Source: SH-MAG3 sp036374995 (lineage in GTDB: Bacteria; Gemmatimonadota; Gemmatimonadetes; Longimicrobiales; RSA9). From it: 64,000 nt of DNA. Positions 18,137 to 26,979 of this stretch are shown in pieces. A program made the translations under genes and the position numbers. The notes beneath the pieces are model-generated. The model was not told the DNA's origin and ran no database searches. It saw only the letters and a list, made by a program, of their open reading frames with translations. Location: contig DASUSS010000108.1 in NCBI GenBank assembly GCA_036374995.1, positions 62,001 to 126,000 of the forward strand. Direction: 5' to 3'. The first letter of the stretch is position 1. Every line of letters starts with the position of its first letter.

Positions 18137-21100
18137 TGCATCCGTATCTCATCGAAGGCATGCGCAGGCAGCCGGCGCTCGCCGCGACGCTCGCGCAGAT
18201 GCCCGCGCCCGCCGCACGCCTGCGCCTCGGCAACCTCCGCGGCTCCACCGCTTCGCTGCTCGTCGCGACACTCGCCGAGGAGCTGCCGCAGCGCGTGTGG
18301 ATCGTCGTCGCACCCGCGCCGCCCGACGCGGACGCAGTCGAAGCCGACCTCCGTGCCATCGTCGGACCGGATGTCGTCGGACTGTTCCCCCAGCGCGAGA
18401 CGCTGCCCTACGAGGCCGCCGAGCACCACTTCGAGGTGAGCGGCCTGCGCGTCGAAACGCTCGAGGCGCTGTTCGCAGGACGCGCGCGCATCCTCGTCAC
18501 CACGGCGCGCGCGCTCCAGGAGCTCGCCGACATTCCCGCCGGACTCGCCGAGCTGCGCGTCACGCTGAATGTCGGCGATACGATCCGCCTGACGGACCTC
18601 ACCCGGCAGCTCGATGACATGGGGTTCGATCGCGCGGCCATGGTCGAGGCCGTCGGCGAATATTCCGTGCGCGGCGGCATCCTCGATCTCTTCGGATTCG
18701 GTGCGCCGGAGCCCGTGCGCGTCGAGATGTGGGGCGACGAGATCGTCTCGATCCGGCAGTTCGACATTCTCGATCAGCGCTCGACCGGCGACCTGCACCG
18801 CGTCGACGTCCTGCCGGTGGATCTGAAGCGGGCGGGGAGCGGGAACGGGAGCGATTCCGGGAACGAGGGCGCGGTCTCACGCCGCTCACTGCTCGATGTG
18901 GTGTCGCGCGATTCGATCATCGTCGAGCTCGATGCGGGTGCTGCGGAGCGGGAGTTCGCGAAGACGTGGGAGCAGGTGCTGCATCTCCACGATGCGGAGC
19001 GCAAGCGCGGCGGTTACCCGGAGCCGCCGGACGCGCTGTTCCTGAAGCCGCACGCGGCGTGCGAGCGCATGGAGTCCTTCGGTCGCATCGTGATCGGTGT
19101 GGACGATACGCCGGATGTCCGGTTCGATGTGCGCGAGGCGGAGTCGATCGAGCGGGACATGGAGACGCTCGCGACCCTGCTGCGCATCGGCGCGGCGCGC
19201 GGCGAGGAGACGTGGATCCTGTGCGACAATGCAGGGCAACTGGAGCGGCTCGAGGAGCTGATCGGCGGCAAGTCCGGCATCCCGCCGGGAACGCGTCTCG
19301 CACTCGGCGCGGTGCACAGCGGGTTCGTGCTGGAGGGATCGGAGCCGCCGCTGCGCGTGCTGACGGACCACGAGATCTTCCGGCGCGAGCGGCGCCTGCG
19401 CCGCAGCCGCCGATTCCGCGGCGCGGTATCGCTGGAATCACTCGCGCAGCTGGGGCCGGGCGACTTCGTGGTCCACCTCGATCACGGCATCGGCCGGTTC
19501 CGCGGCCTCGAGCACGTGCGCGTCGGCGGCCAGGAGATCGAGGCGCTCGCGATCGAGTATGCGAACGGCGAGATCCTTCGCGTCCCCGTCTATCGGCTCG
19601 ACCTCATCGAACGCTGGGTGACAGCCGGCGAGGGTGCCGAGGCGCCACCGCCGAAACTGCACCGGATCGGCGGCCGCACGTGGAAGAACCTGCGGCGGAA
19701 GACCGAGGAGGCGATCCAGCAGATGGCCACGGAGCTGCTGGAGCTCTACGCCGCCCGGCAGAACACCGCGCGCCCGCCGTATCCGGCCGATTCGCGCTGG
19801 CAGAAGGAGATGGAGTCGAGCTTCCTGTACGAGGACACGCCCGACCAGCGCCAGGCCACGCGCGACGTGAAGCACGACATGGAGTCGCGCCGGCCCATGG
19901 ATCGGCTGCTGTGCGGCGATGTCGGATACGGCAAGACGGAGATCGCGATCCGGGCGGCGTTCAAGGCGGCGCAGGACGGCCGGCAGGTCGCCCTGCTCGC
20001 GCCCACGACGATCCTGGCCGAGCAGCACCTGCACACGTTCCGCGACCGGCTCGCAGGCTATCCGATCCGCATCGAGGCGCTCTCGCGGTTCCGGCCGCAG
20101 AAGGAGCAGGAGCAGATCCTGGCCGCGCTCGCAGCCGGTCAGGTCGACATCGTGATCGGCACGCATCGCGTCATCGAGCCGGACGTCCTGTTCCACAATC
20201 TGGGCATGCTCATCGTCGATGAGGAGCAGCGCTTCGGCGTGAGGCAGAAGGAGCGGCTGAAGGAGCTGCGTCGCAACATCGACGTGCTCACGCTCACGGC
20301 GACACCGATTCCGCGAACGCTCCACTTCTCGCTCACCGGACTGCGCGACCTCACGCTGCTCCAGACGCCGCCGCGCGACCGCATGCCGATCATCACGCAC
20401 GTGCTGCCGTGGGTCGACGAGGTGATCGAGGACGCGCTGCGCCGCGAGCTGGACCGCGGCGGCCAGGTCTTCTTCGTCCACAACCGCGTGCAGTCGCTCG
20501 GCATCATTGCCGAGCAGATCAGGAGTCTGGTACCCGATGCGCGCATTGCCACCGCACACGGCCAGATGCCCGCCGCCGAGCTCGACCACGCCATGCGCGA
20601 GTTCCTCGATGGCGATGCGCAGATCCTGCTCACGACCTCGATCATCGAGAACGGCCTCGATGTGCCGACGGCCAACACGCTGATCGTCGACCGGGCCGAC
20701 TACTTCGGCCTCGCGCAGCTCTACCAGATCCGCGGCCGCGTCGGCCGATCGCACCACCGCGCGTACTGCTACCTCATCGTTCCGGAGAACGTGAGCGATG
20801 AGGCGGAGAAGCGGCTGCGCATCCTGGAGCACTACACCGAGCTCGGCAGCGGCTACCACATCGCGCTCAAGGACCTCGAGCTGCGCGGCGCGGGCAACCT
20901 GCTCGGCGCGGAACAGAGCGGGTTCGTGAACGCCGTGGGCCTGGATACGTACACGCGCCTGCTCGAGGACACGATTCGACGGATGAAGGGCGAGGCCTCC
21001 GCCGAGCGCGTTCCCGCCGATGTCACTCTCGATGGCGCTGCCTTCCTGCCCGACGAGTACATCGCCGACGCCGCGCAGAAGCTGCACCTGTACCGGCGGC

Positions 21101-21456
21101 TCTCGCGACTCGAGAGCGCGGCCGAGGTGGAGCCGCTCACCGTGGAGCTGCGCGACCGCTACGGCCCGCCGCCGGCGGAGGTCGAGCGCCTGCTCAGCGC
21201 GACCCGCCTGCGCCTGGCGGGAACCGCGCTGGGCGTCGAGCGCATCGTCGTCCAGGGGGACGCCGCCCGTGTCACGTTCGGCGCCGACGGCCCGCGCATG
21301 ACCGACCTCCAGAAGGCGTTCCGGGACCAGCAGGTCGAGGTCGAGATCCGGAGGCCGTCACCGCTCTCCATCGTGTTCCGGCGCGTCGGGGCCGCCGCCG
21401 TGGACCGGATCGTGGCGGAAGGACTGGCGAAGCTCGGGGGGCTCCGTGCTCCATAG
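18136..21456 (+). CDS. mfd: Transcription-repair coupling factor Mfd
   Basis: Mfd removes stalled RNA polymerase at DNA lesions and recruits UvrA. The 1106-residue protein has the UvrB-like N-terminal region, a CarD-like RNA-polymerase interaction domain (about 437-500, LGPGDFVVHLDHGIGRF), helicase Walker A GDVGYGKTE (about 593-601), Walker B DEEQRFGV (about 694), TATPIPRTL, and the TRCF C-terminal domain. The start at 18136 overlaps the previous stop (TGATG) and is preferred to the longer frame from 17947. Residues about 234-245 (SGNGSDSGNEG) are an unusual low-complexity insert encoded by GGGAGCGGGAACGGGAGCG repeats. Confidence 0.97.
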   Translation: MHPYLIEGMRRQPALAATLAQMPAPAARLRLGNLRGSTASLLVATLAEELPQRVWIVVAPAPPDADAVEADLRAIVGPDVVGLFPQRETLPYEAAEHHFEVSGLRVETLEALFAGRARILVTTARALQELADIPAGLAELRVTLNVGDTIRLTDLTRQLDDMGFDRAAMVEAVGEYSVRGGILDLFGFGAPEPVRVEMWGDEIVSIRQFDILDQRSTGDLHRVDVLPVDLKRAGSGNGSDSGNEGAVSRRSLLDVVSRDSIIVELDAGAAEREFAKTWEQVLHLHDAERKRGGYPEPPDALFLKPHAACERMESFGRIVIGVDDTPDVRFDVREAESIERDMETLATLLRIGAARGEETWILCDNAGQLERLEELIGGKSGIPPGTRLALGAVHSGFVLEGSEPPLRVLTDHEIFRRERRLRRSRRFRGAVSLESLAQLGPGDFVVHLDHGIGRFRGLEHVRVGGQEIEALAIEYANGEILRVPVYRLDLIERWVTAGEGAEAPPPKLHRIGGRTWKNLRRKTEEAIQQMATELLELYAARQNTARPPYPADSRWQKEMESSFLYEDTPDQRQATRDVKHDMESRRPMDRLLCGDVGYGKTEIAIRAAFKAAQDGRQVALLAPTTILAEQHLHTFRDRLAGYPIRIEALSRFRPQKEQEQILAALAAGQVDIVIGTHRVIEPDVLFHNLGMLIVDEEQRFGVRQKERLKELRRNIDVLTLTATPIPRTLHFSLTGLRDLTLLQTPPRDRMPIITHVLPWVDEVIEDALRRELDRGGQVFFVHNRVQSLGIIAEQIRSLVPDARIATAHGQMPAAELDHAMREFLDGDAQILLTTSIIENGLDVPTANTLIVDRADYFGLAQLYQIRGRVGRSHHRAYCYLIVPENVSDEAEKRLRILEHYTELGSGYHIALKDLELRGAGNLLGAEQSGFVNAVGLDTYTRLLEDTIRRMKGEASAERVPADVTLDGAAFLPDEYIADAAQKLHLYRRLSRLESAAEVEPLTVELRDRYGPPPAEVERLLSATRLRLAGTALGVERIVVQGDAARVTFGADGPRMTDLQKAFRDQQVEVEIRRPSPLSIVFRRVGAAAVDRIVAEGLAKLGGLRAP

Positions 21457-21551
21457 CACCGCGGTCGCGTCTGCCCGGCTGCCGTTGCCGGTCCCGGGAC
21501 CGCCCGCTACTATTGAAAGTCTTTGTCGGGCTCAGTCTTAAGGAGATCTTG

Positions 21552-22991
21552 ATGACGAGACTTGCCGCGTTCGCCGCACTGGCTGGCGCGCTCACGCTGG
21601 CCGCCTGCGACAGTATCGGTCAGGCGATGACGTCGCACACGGACGTGCTCGCCCGGGCAGGCGGTCACGAGCTTTCGGTCGAGCAGGTGACGAGCCTGCT
21701 GGCGCCCGCCGCCCGGATTCCGGCACAGCCGGAGGTGGTGGACGCGATCGCGAATCTGTGGGTCGACTACACGCTGCTCGGGCGCGCGGCGGAGGAGGAC
21801 TCGACGTTCGAGCAGCTGGACCTGGATGCGATCGTCATTCCCTACTTCAATCAGCAGCTCGTGTATCAGCTGCGGGACCGCGTCGTACAGGTCGACACGG
21901 TGATAAGCGACGACGAGCTGCGCCGCCTGTTCGCGCAGGAGCAGCCCGATGCCGAGGTCCGTGCTCGGCACATCCTCTTCCGGATTCCGGCCGACGCGTC
22001 GCAGCAGGCGCGCGACAGCGTGACGACGCGCGCGCGCGGCGTGCTCGAGCAGGCTCGCGGCGGTGCCGACTTCGCGCAGCTCGCGGCGCAGTACAGCGAG
22101 GAGCCGGGCGCGGCGGAGCGCGGCGGCGATCTGGGATACTTCGGTCCGAACCAGATGGTGGAGCCGTTCTCGGACGCGGCGTTCCGGCTGAATCCGGGCG
22201 AGATCAGCGACCTGGTGGAGACGCCGTTCGGCATCCACATCATCAAGGTCGAGGACAAGCGGCTGCCGGAGTTCGAGCCGATGAAGGAGGAGTTCCGGCA
22301 GGCGATGGTGCAGCGTCGCATAGCGGAAGCGGAGGAGCAGTACCTGACGCAGCTGACGGACAGCAAGCGGCTGGAGGTCGAGGACGGCGCGGTGGACGTG
22401 GCGCGTGATCTGGCGAAGAAGCCGAGCACGCAGCTCAATCGCCGTCAGGGCCAGCGCGTGCTCGTCAGCTACAGCGACGGCTCGCTCACGGCCGGTGAGT
22501 ATCTGGCGCTCATGCAGCAGCGTCCGGCGCAGCAGCGGAGTGCGGTCGCGAGCGCGAGCGACGAGCAGCTGACGGACTGGCTGCGTCTGCTCGCGCGCGA
22601 CGAGATCCTGATCGAGGAGGCGCAGCGGCAGGGCTTCGCAGTGCCGGAGCCGGAACAGGACACGGCGCGCATGGAGCTGCGGCGCCAGTTGCGCGAGGCC
22701 GCGCGTGAGGCCGGTCTGCTCGCCGATACGGCCGTGGCCGGCGGCCAGGGCCAGCAGGCGCTGGTGATGGCGCTGCTGCACGGGATCGTGAACGGCCAGC
22801 GCAACGTCGTGCCGATCGGTGCGGCCAGCTTCATTCTGCGCGAGAAGTACGGCGCGGAGATCTTCGAGCGCGCGATCCCGGTCGTGGTGTCTCAGGTGCA
22901 GGAGCGGCGGCCGGCACAGCCGCAGGGAATGCCGGAGGGCATGCAGATGCCGCCGGCCGACTCGCCCGCGCCGCCGGACACGGGCAACTGA
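21552..22991 (+). CDS. Parvulin-type peptidyl-prolyl isomerase lipoprotein
   Basis: An AAGGAG site precedes the ATG at 21552. The 479-residue protein has lipobox LAAC (16-19), a helical SurA/PrsA-like chaperone region, and one PpiC rotamase domain (about 137-236) with ARHILFRI, GGDLGYFG and TPFGIHIIKV. A long helical C-terminal part follows, ending in a Pro/Gln-rich tail. It should assist folding of outer-membrane or secreted proteins, anchored in an envelope membrane by lipid. It stands first in the run leading to pdxA and ftsEX and is followed by a second parvulin. Confidence 0.9.
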   Translation: MTRLAAFAALAGALTLAACDSIGQAMTSHTDVLARAGGHELSVEQVTSLLAPAARIPAQPEVVDAIANLWVDYTLLGRAAEEDSTFEQLDLDAIVIPYFNQQLVYQLRDRVVQVDTVISDDELRRLFAQEQPDAEVRARHILFRIPADASQQARDSVTTRARGVLEQARGGADFAQLAAQYSEEPGAAERGGDLGYFGPNQMVEPFSDAAFRLNPGEISDLVETPFGIHIIKVEDKRLPEFEPMKEEFRQAMVQRRIAEAEEQYLTQLTDSKRLEVEDGAVDVARDLAKKPSTQLNRRQGQRVLVSYSDGSLTAGEYLALMQQRPAQQRSAVASASDEQLTDWLRLLARDEILIEEAQRQGFAVPEPEQDTARMELRRQLREAAREAGLLADTAVAGGQGQQALVMALLHGIVNGQRNVVPIGAASFILREKYGAEIFERAIPVVVSQVQERRPAQPQGMPEGMQMPPADSPAPPDTGN

Positions 22992-23048
22992 GACGGCCGA
23001 CGGTGTAAGCCCGCAGGAACACGTGATCTGCGGGGGGATATCAGAACG

Positions 23049-23108
23049 CGGGAGCGTGTCCGGGTCCGCGTGCGGGCGGGCTCCCGCACCGGACAGGTCC
23101 CGCTCCCG
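23049..23108. repeat. Imperfect inverted repeat with GGGAGCG arms
   Basis: CGGGAGCG-TGTCCGG (23049-23063) is mirrored by CCGGACA (23089-23095) and, after a 5-nt bulge, CGCTCCCG (23101-23108). It lies in the 144-nt gap between the two parvulin genes. The adjacent GCTCCCG and TTTCGTCA words also occur inside the palindrome at 13042-13269. Confidence 0.5.
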
Positions 23109-23135
23109 CTCCCGCTTTCGTCAACAGGGAACTCA

Positions 23136-24449
23136 ATGACGCGAACGCTCTTTCTCACCGGCGCCCTGCTGTGCGCGGCCGCGCCGCTCGCGGCCCAGGA
23201 GCCGGAGCAGCGGGTCGACCGGGTGGGCCACATCGTCGCGATCGTCGGTGACAGTGCGATCCTCAACTTCGATCTGCAGGAAGCGATCATCGCGCGGGCT
23301 GCGGCATCGCGGCAGCAGCCGCCGGAGCCCGGCTCCGAGGCGTGGAACCAGCTGTCCGCACTCGTGCTCGAGAATCTCATTGCCGAGCTGCTCGTCGTGC
23401 AGGCGGCCGCGCGCGACACCACGCTCGCGATACCGGACGACCAGATTGCAAGCGCCGTACAGCGTCAGATCGAGCAGGACCAGCAGGCGCTCGGCGGACC
23501 CGTGGCGCTGGAGAACGAGCTGCGCGCGAGCGGCCGCACGCTCGCCGACTACCGCGTCGCCCTCACGACCCAGTACCGCAGGCGGGAGCTGATCCGCGCG
23601 TACCAGGCGAAGGCGATGCAGGCGCGCCGTCCGCCGCGCGTGACGGATGAGGAGCTGCGCGCGGCGTTCGAGGTTCAGCGCGCACGCCTGCCGATGCGGC
23701 CGCCGAGCATCACGTTCCAGCAGATCGTGATCCGGACGGAGCCATCGGAAGCCGCACTCGCCGCGGCGCGTGCGGAGGCGGACTCGGTGTTCGCACTCAT
23801 CCGCCAGGGTGAGGACTTCGCGGAGCTCGCGCGCCGGTTCAGCGACGACGGCACGCGCGAGAATGGCGGGGATCTCGGCTTCATCCGGCGCAGCGATGTG
23901 GTGCGCGAGTTCGCGGAGGTCGCGTTCTCGCTCGGTCCGGGCACCGTCAGCGGGCCCGTGAAGACGCAGTTCGGCTTCCACCTGATCAAGGTCGAGCGGA
24001 TCCGCGGCGCGGAAGTCCAGGTGCGCCACATCCTGATCCGGCCCGAGCTGACGGACGCGGACGCCGCGCGCGCCCGCGCGCGCGCCGATTCCGTCGCGGG
24101 ACGGGCGCGGGCGGGCGAGAGCATGAGCGAGCTGGGGCGGCAGTATGGCGATCCCGACACGCCGCTGCGCGGCGGTCCCGCGCCGATCGACACGCTCCAG
24201 CAGATGCTCCGGACGGACCTCTCGGCGGCCACGCCGGGCGACGTGATCGGGCCGATCGCGGTCGGCGGCGATGAGATCGCGACGGAGTTCATGGTGATCC
24301 GCGTCCTCGAGAAGGAGCCGGAGCGGGAATGGCGGCTGGACGACCCGCAGATGGGCTTCCTGCGCGATCAGGTCGCACAGCAGAAGCTGCTCGACGAGAT
24401 CGTCGACGAGCTGCGACGATCGTCCTACGTCGAGATCCGCAGTTCCTGA
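23136..24449 (+). CDS. SurA-like periplasmic chaperone / PPIase
   Basis: The 437-residue product has a cleavable signal peptide (about 1-20, ending LAAQEPE) and the SurA architecture: an N-terminal chaperone helix region (VGHIVAIVGDSAILNFDL), then two tandem parvulin domains (about 191-288 and 294-400). The first keeps ITFQQIVI, GGDLGFI and TQFGFHLIKV; the second is more diverged (VRHILIRPEL). It would guide outer-membrane proteins to the barrel assembly machinery and isomerise prolines. pdxA follows in the same operon, an order also seen in proteobacterial surA-pdxA loci. Confidence 0.92.
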   Translation: MTRTLFLTGALLCAAAPLAAQEPEQRVDRVGHIVAIVGDSAILNFDLQEAIIARAAASRQQPPEPGSEAWNQLSALVLENLIAELLVVQAAARDTTLAIPDDQIASAVQRQIEQDQQALGGPVALENELRASGRTLADYRVALTTQYRRRELIRAYQAKAMQARRPPRVTDEELRAAFEVQRARLPMRPPSITFQQIVIRTEPSEAALAAARAEADSVFALIRQGEDFAELARRFSDDGTRENGGDLGFIRRSDVVREFAEVAFSLGPGTVSGPVKTQFGFHLIKVERIRGAEVQVRHILIRPELTDADAARARARADSVAGRARAGESMSELGRQYGDPDTPLRGGPAPIDTLQQMLRTDLSAATPGDVIGPIAVGGDEIATEFMVIRVLEKEPEREWRLDDPQMGFLRDQVAQQKLLDEIVDELRRSSYVEIRSS

Positions 24450-24462
24450 GCCCCGACGATCC

Positions 24463-25440
24463 GTGAGCGGCGCAGTTCCCGACCGCACACTGCGGATCGC
24501 AGTCACGCTGGGTGATCCACGCGGGATAGGACCCGAAGTCGCAGCGGCGGCCGCGCAGCAGTATCGCGCGGCCGCGCCGCATCGGCTCACGTTCATCGGG
24601 CCGGCGGGCACCGGCGCAGAAGCAGCCGCTGACGACTTCATCGAGGTCGGCCGCTGGGATGCGGCGCACGGGCCGCGTGCGGCCGCGGAGGCCGGACGGC
24701 TGGCCGGCCGCGCGATCGACACTGCGATCGAGCTGGCGCTGTCCGGCCGGGTCGACGCGCTCGTCACGGCGCCGATCGACAAGGCCGCGCTCCACGCCGG
24801 CGGCTACGATTTCCCCGGCCACACGGAGATGCTTGCTTCGCGCTGCGGCATCGCCGATGTTGTGATGCTGATGGCCGCTGAGCACACCGCGCTGGGAGGC
24901 CCGCTGCGCGTCGTGCTCGCCACGACTCACGTCGCACTGGTGCAGGTGCCGGTCGTGCTCACCGTCGAACGTCTCGTCACCCAGACACGCATCACCGCGC
25001 AGTCGCTCCGCGACGGCTGGGACATCCCGCACCCCCGCATCGCACTCTGCGCGTTCAACCCGCACGCATCCGACGGCGGGCTGTTCGGCGATGAGGAAGC
25101 GCGCATCTACGCGCCCGCGCTAGCGGCGCTGGCCGCCGACGGTCACGACGTGACCGGACCCGTGCCCGCCGACACCGTGTTCCTGCGCGCACTGCGCGGC
25201 GAGTTCGATGTCGTGATCGCACCCTATCACGATGTCGGCATGGCCGCCTTCAAGACGGCAGCGTTCGGCGGTGGAGTCAACGTCACGCTCGGCCTGCCGT
25301 TCCCGCGAACATCACCCGATCACGGGACCGCGCTCGACATCGCCGGGCGCGGCCTGGCCGATTCCTCCTCCATGCTCGAGGCGCTCGCACTCGCGGCGCA
25401 TCTCACGCGGATCCGTGCCGCCCAGCCGCAGATGGACTGA
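24463..25440 (+). CDS. pdxA: 4-hydroxythreonine-4-phosphate dehydrogenase
   Basis: PdxA oxidises 4-phosphohydroxy-L-threonine in the DXP-dependent pyridoxal phosphate pathway. The 325-residue protein shows VTLGDPRGIGPEV near the N-terminus, FPGHTEML, APYHDVGMAAFK and RTSPDHGTALDIAG, which carry the metal-binding histidines and substrate contacts. Length fits the family (about 330). The GTG at 24463 is 13 nt after the SurA-like gene. Its TGA overlaps the ATG of ftsE. The product is cytoplasmic. Confidence 0.96.
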   Translation: MSGAVPDRTLRIAVTLGDPRGIGPEVAAAAAQQYRAAAPHRLTFIGPAGTGAEAAADDFIEVGRWDAAHGPRAAAEAGRLAGRAIDTAIELALSGRVDALVTAPIDKAALHAGGYDFPGHTEMLASRCGIADVVMLMAAEHTALGGPLRVVLATTHVALVQVPVVLTVERLVTQTRITAQSLRDGWDIPHPRIALCAFNPHASDGGLFGDEEARIYAPALAALAADGHDVTGPVPADTVFLRALRGEFDVVIAPYHDVGMAAFKTAAFGGGVNVTLGLPFPRTSPDHGTALDIAGRGLADSSSMLEALALAAHLTRIRAAQPQMD

Positions 25441-26120
25441 TGATCAAGCTGCACGACGTCACGAAGGACTACGCGCGCAACGCGGGCGCATTGAAGAATG
25501 TCACGTTCGAGCTGCACAAGGGCGAATTCTGCTTCCTGACCGGCCACAGTGGTGCGGGCAAGTCGACGATCCTGAAGCTGATCCACATGGCCGAGCGCCC
25601 GACATCCGGCGAGGTCCGTGTGAGCGGCTATTCCTCGACGAACATCACGAACCGCGATGTCGCGCTGCTGCGCCGCAAGATCGGGTACGTCTTCCAGGAT
25701 TTCCGGCTGCTCCAGGACCGGACGGCGGCCGAGAACATCGCGTTCGCGCTCGAAGTGACCGGTGCGCGCGCGACGGTGATCCGTCACAAGGTCGGGCGGC
25801 TGCTCGCTCACGTCGGCCTGGCCGCAAAAGCGGAGAAGCTGCCGAGCGAGCTGTCGGGCGGCGAGCAGCAGCGCGTCGCGATTGCACGGGCGCTCGCGCA
25901 CGATCCGCTCGTCCTGCTCGCCGATGAGCCGACCGGCAATCTCGATGAGCGGGCGACGCAGGGCATCTTCGAGATGTTCCGGTCGATCAACGCGGCGGGC
26001 ACGGCGATCCTGTTCGCCACCCACAACCTCGAGCTGGTGCGTGCGAATCCGGGGATCCGGCTGGTCGAGCTGGCGCACGGCGAGATCATCCATGACTCAC
26101 TGCTGGAGCGCGTGAGCTGA
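25440..26120 (+). CDS. ftsE: Cell-division ABC ATPase FtsE
   Basis: FtsE is the ATPase of the FtsEX complex, which drives septal peptidoglycan hydrolysis through EnvC-type activators. The 226-residue protein has Walker A GHSGAGKST, the Q-loop in GYVFQDFRLL, signature LSGGEQQR, Walker B LLADEPTGNLD and the H-loop FATHN. It starts within the pdxA stop (1-nt overlap) and its own stop overlaps ftsX by 1 nt. Confidence 0.97.
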   Translation: MIKLHDVTKDYARNAGALKNVTFELHKGEFCFLTGHSGAGKSTILKLIHMAERPTSGEVRVSGYSSTNITNRDVALLRRKIGYVFQDFRLLQDRTAAENIAFALEVTGARATVIRHKVGRLLAHVGLAAKAEKLPSELSGGEQQRVAIARALAHDPLVLLADEPTGNLDERATQGIFEMFRSINAAGTAILFATHNLELVRANPGIRLVELAHGEIIHDSLLERVS

Positions 26121-26977
26121 TGTACGCACTGCGCGAGGCTGCGAGTGCATTCCGCCGGGCGCCGGTCCTGACGGGGCTGTCGGCCGCGATGATCGCGTTG
26201 TCGCTGTTCGTCATCGGTCTGTTCGGTCTGGCCGCGCACAACGTGCGCGAGGCGATCCAGAACGTCGAGTCGCGCGTCGAGGTCGTCGCGTACCTGCACG
26301 ACGATGCCGTGCCTGCGGCGGTCCAGAGTGCACAGCAGGACATCGAGGCGTTCGAGGAGGTGAGCGCGGTACGCTACATCTCGCGCGAGGAAGCGCTCGC
26401 GATCGCGCGGCGCGAGCTGGACGAGCTCGGCAACATCTTCGGCACGCTGGACACGAATCCGCTGCCCGCCTCGCTCGAGATCTCGCTGCACCCGGGCCAG
26501 AGCGGCCCGGAGGTCATTCGGCTCGTGGCGAGCAAGGTCGCCGGCATGCCCGTCGTCGAAGAGGTGCAGTACGGCGCGGACTGGATCGACAAGATCTTCG
26601 TGCTGCGCCGGGTCGCCGGTGTCGCGACGGCGACCCTCGGCATCGGCTTCGCCGCCGTCGCCGCGCTCATCATCGGCGCGGCCATCCGCATGGCCGTCTT
26701 CGCGCGCCGCGACGAGATCCTCATCATGCGGCTGGTCGGCGCGACGGATGCGTTCATCCGGCGGCCGTTCGTGCTCGAGGGAATGATGACGGGGTTGATC
26801 GGCGCCGTCCTCGCGGTCGCCGCGACATGGGGCGTGTTCCGGCTGCTCTCCGACTCCGTCGTACAGCTGACGTGGATACCGGGCACGTGGCTGATGTTCG
26901 GGCTCGCGGCCGGTGTCGCCGTCGGACTGCTCGCCAGCATGATCGCCGTACGGCGCCACCTCAGCGAGATCGTCTGA
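26120..26977 (+). CDS. ftsX: Cell-division permease-like protein FtsX
   Basis: The 285-residue protein has the FtsX layout: one N-terminal TM helix (about 20-45), a periplasmic domain (about 46-160) with VEVVAYLHDDAVP and YISREEALA, then three TM helices (about 175-200, 222-245, 255-275). FtsX is not a transporter; it passes ATP-driven motion of FtsE to periplasmic amidase activators. The gene overlaps ftsE by 1 nt and is followed 2 nt later by an EnvC-like gene, the expected partner. Confidence 0.96.
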   Translation: MYALREAASAFRRAPVLTGLSAAMIALSLFVIGLFGLAAHNVREAIQNVESRVEVVAYLHDDAVPAAVQSAQQDIEAFEEVSAVRYISREEALAIARRELDELGNIFGTLDTNPLPASLEISLHPGQSGPEVIRLVASKVAGMPVVEEVQYGADWIDKIFVLRRVAGVATATLGIGFAAVAALIIGAAIRMAVFARRDEILIMRLVGATDAFIRRPFVLEGMMTGLIGAVLAVAATWGVFRLLSDSVVQLTWIPGTWLMFGLAAGVAVGLLASMIAVRRHLSEIV

Positions 26978-26979
26978 TC

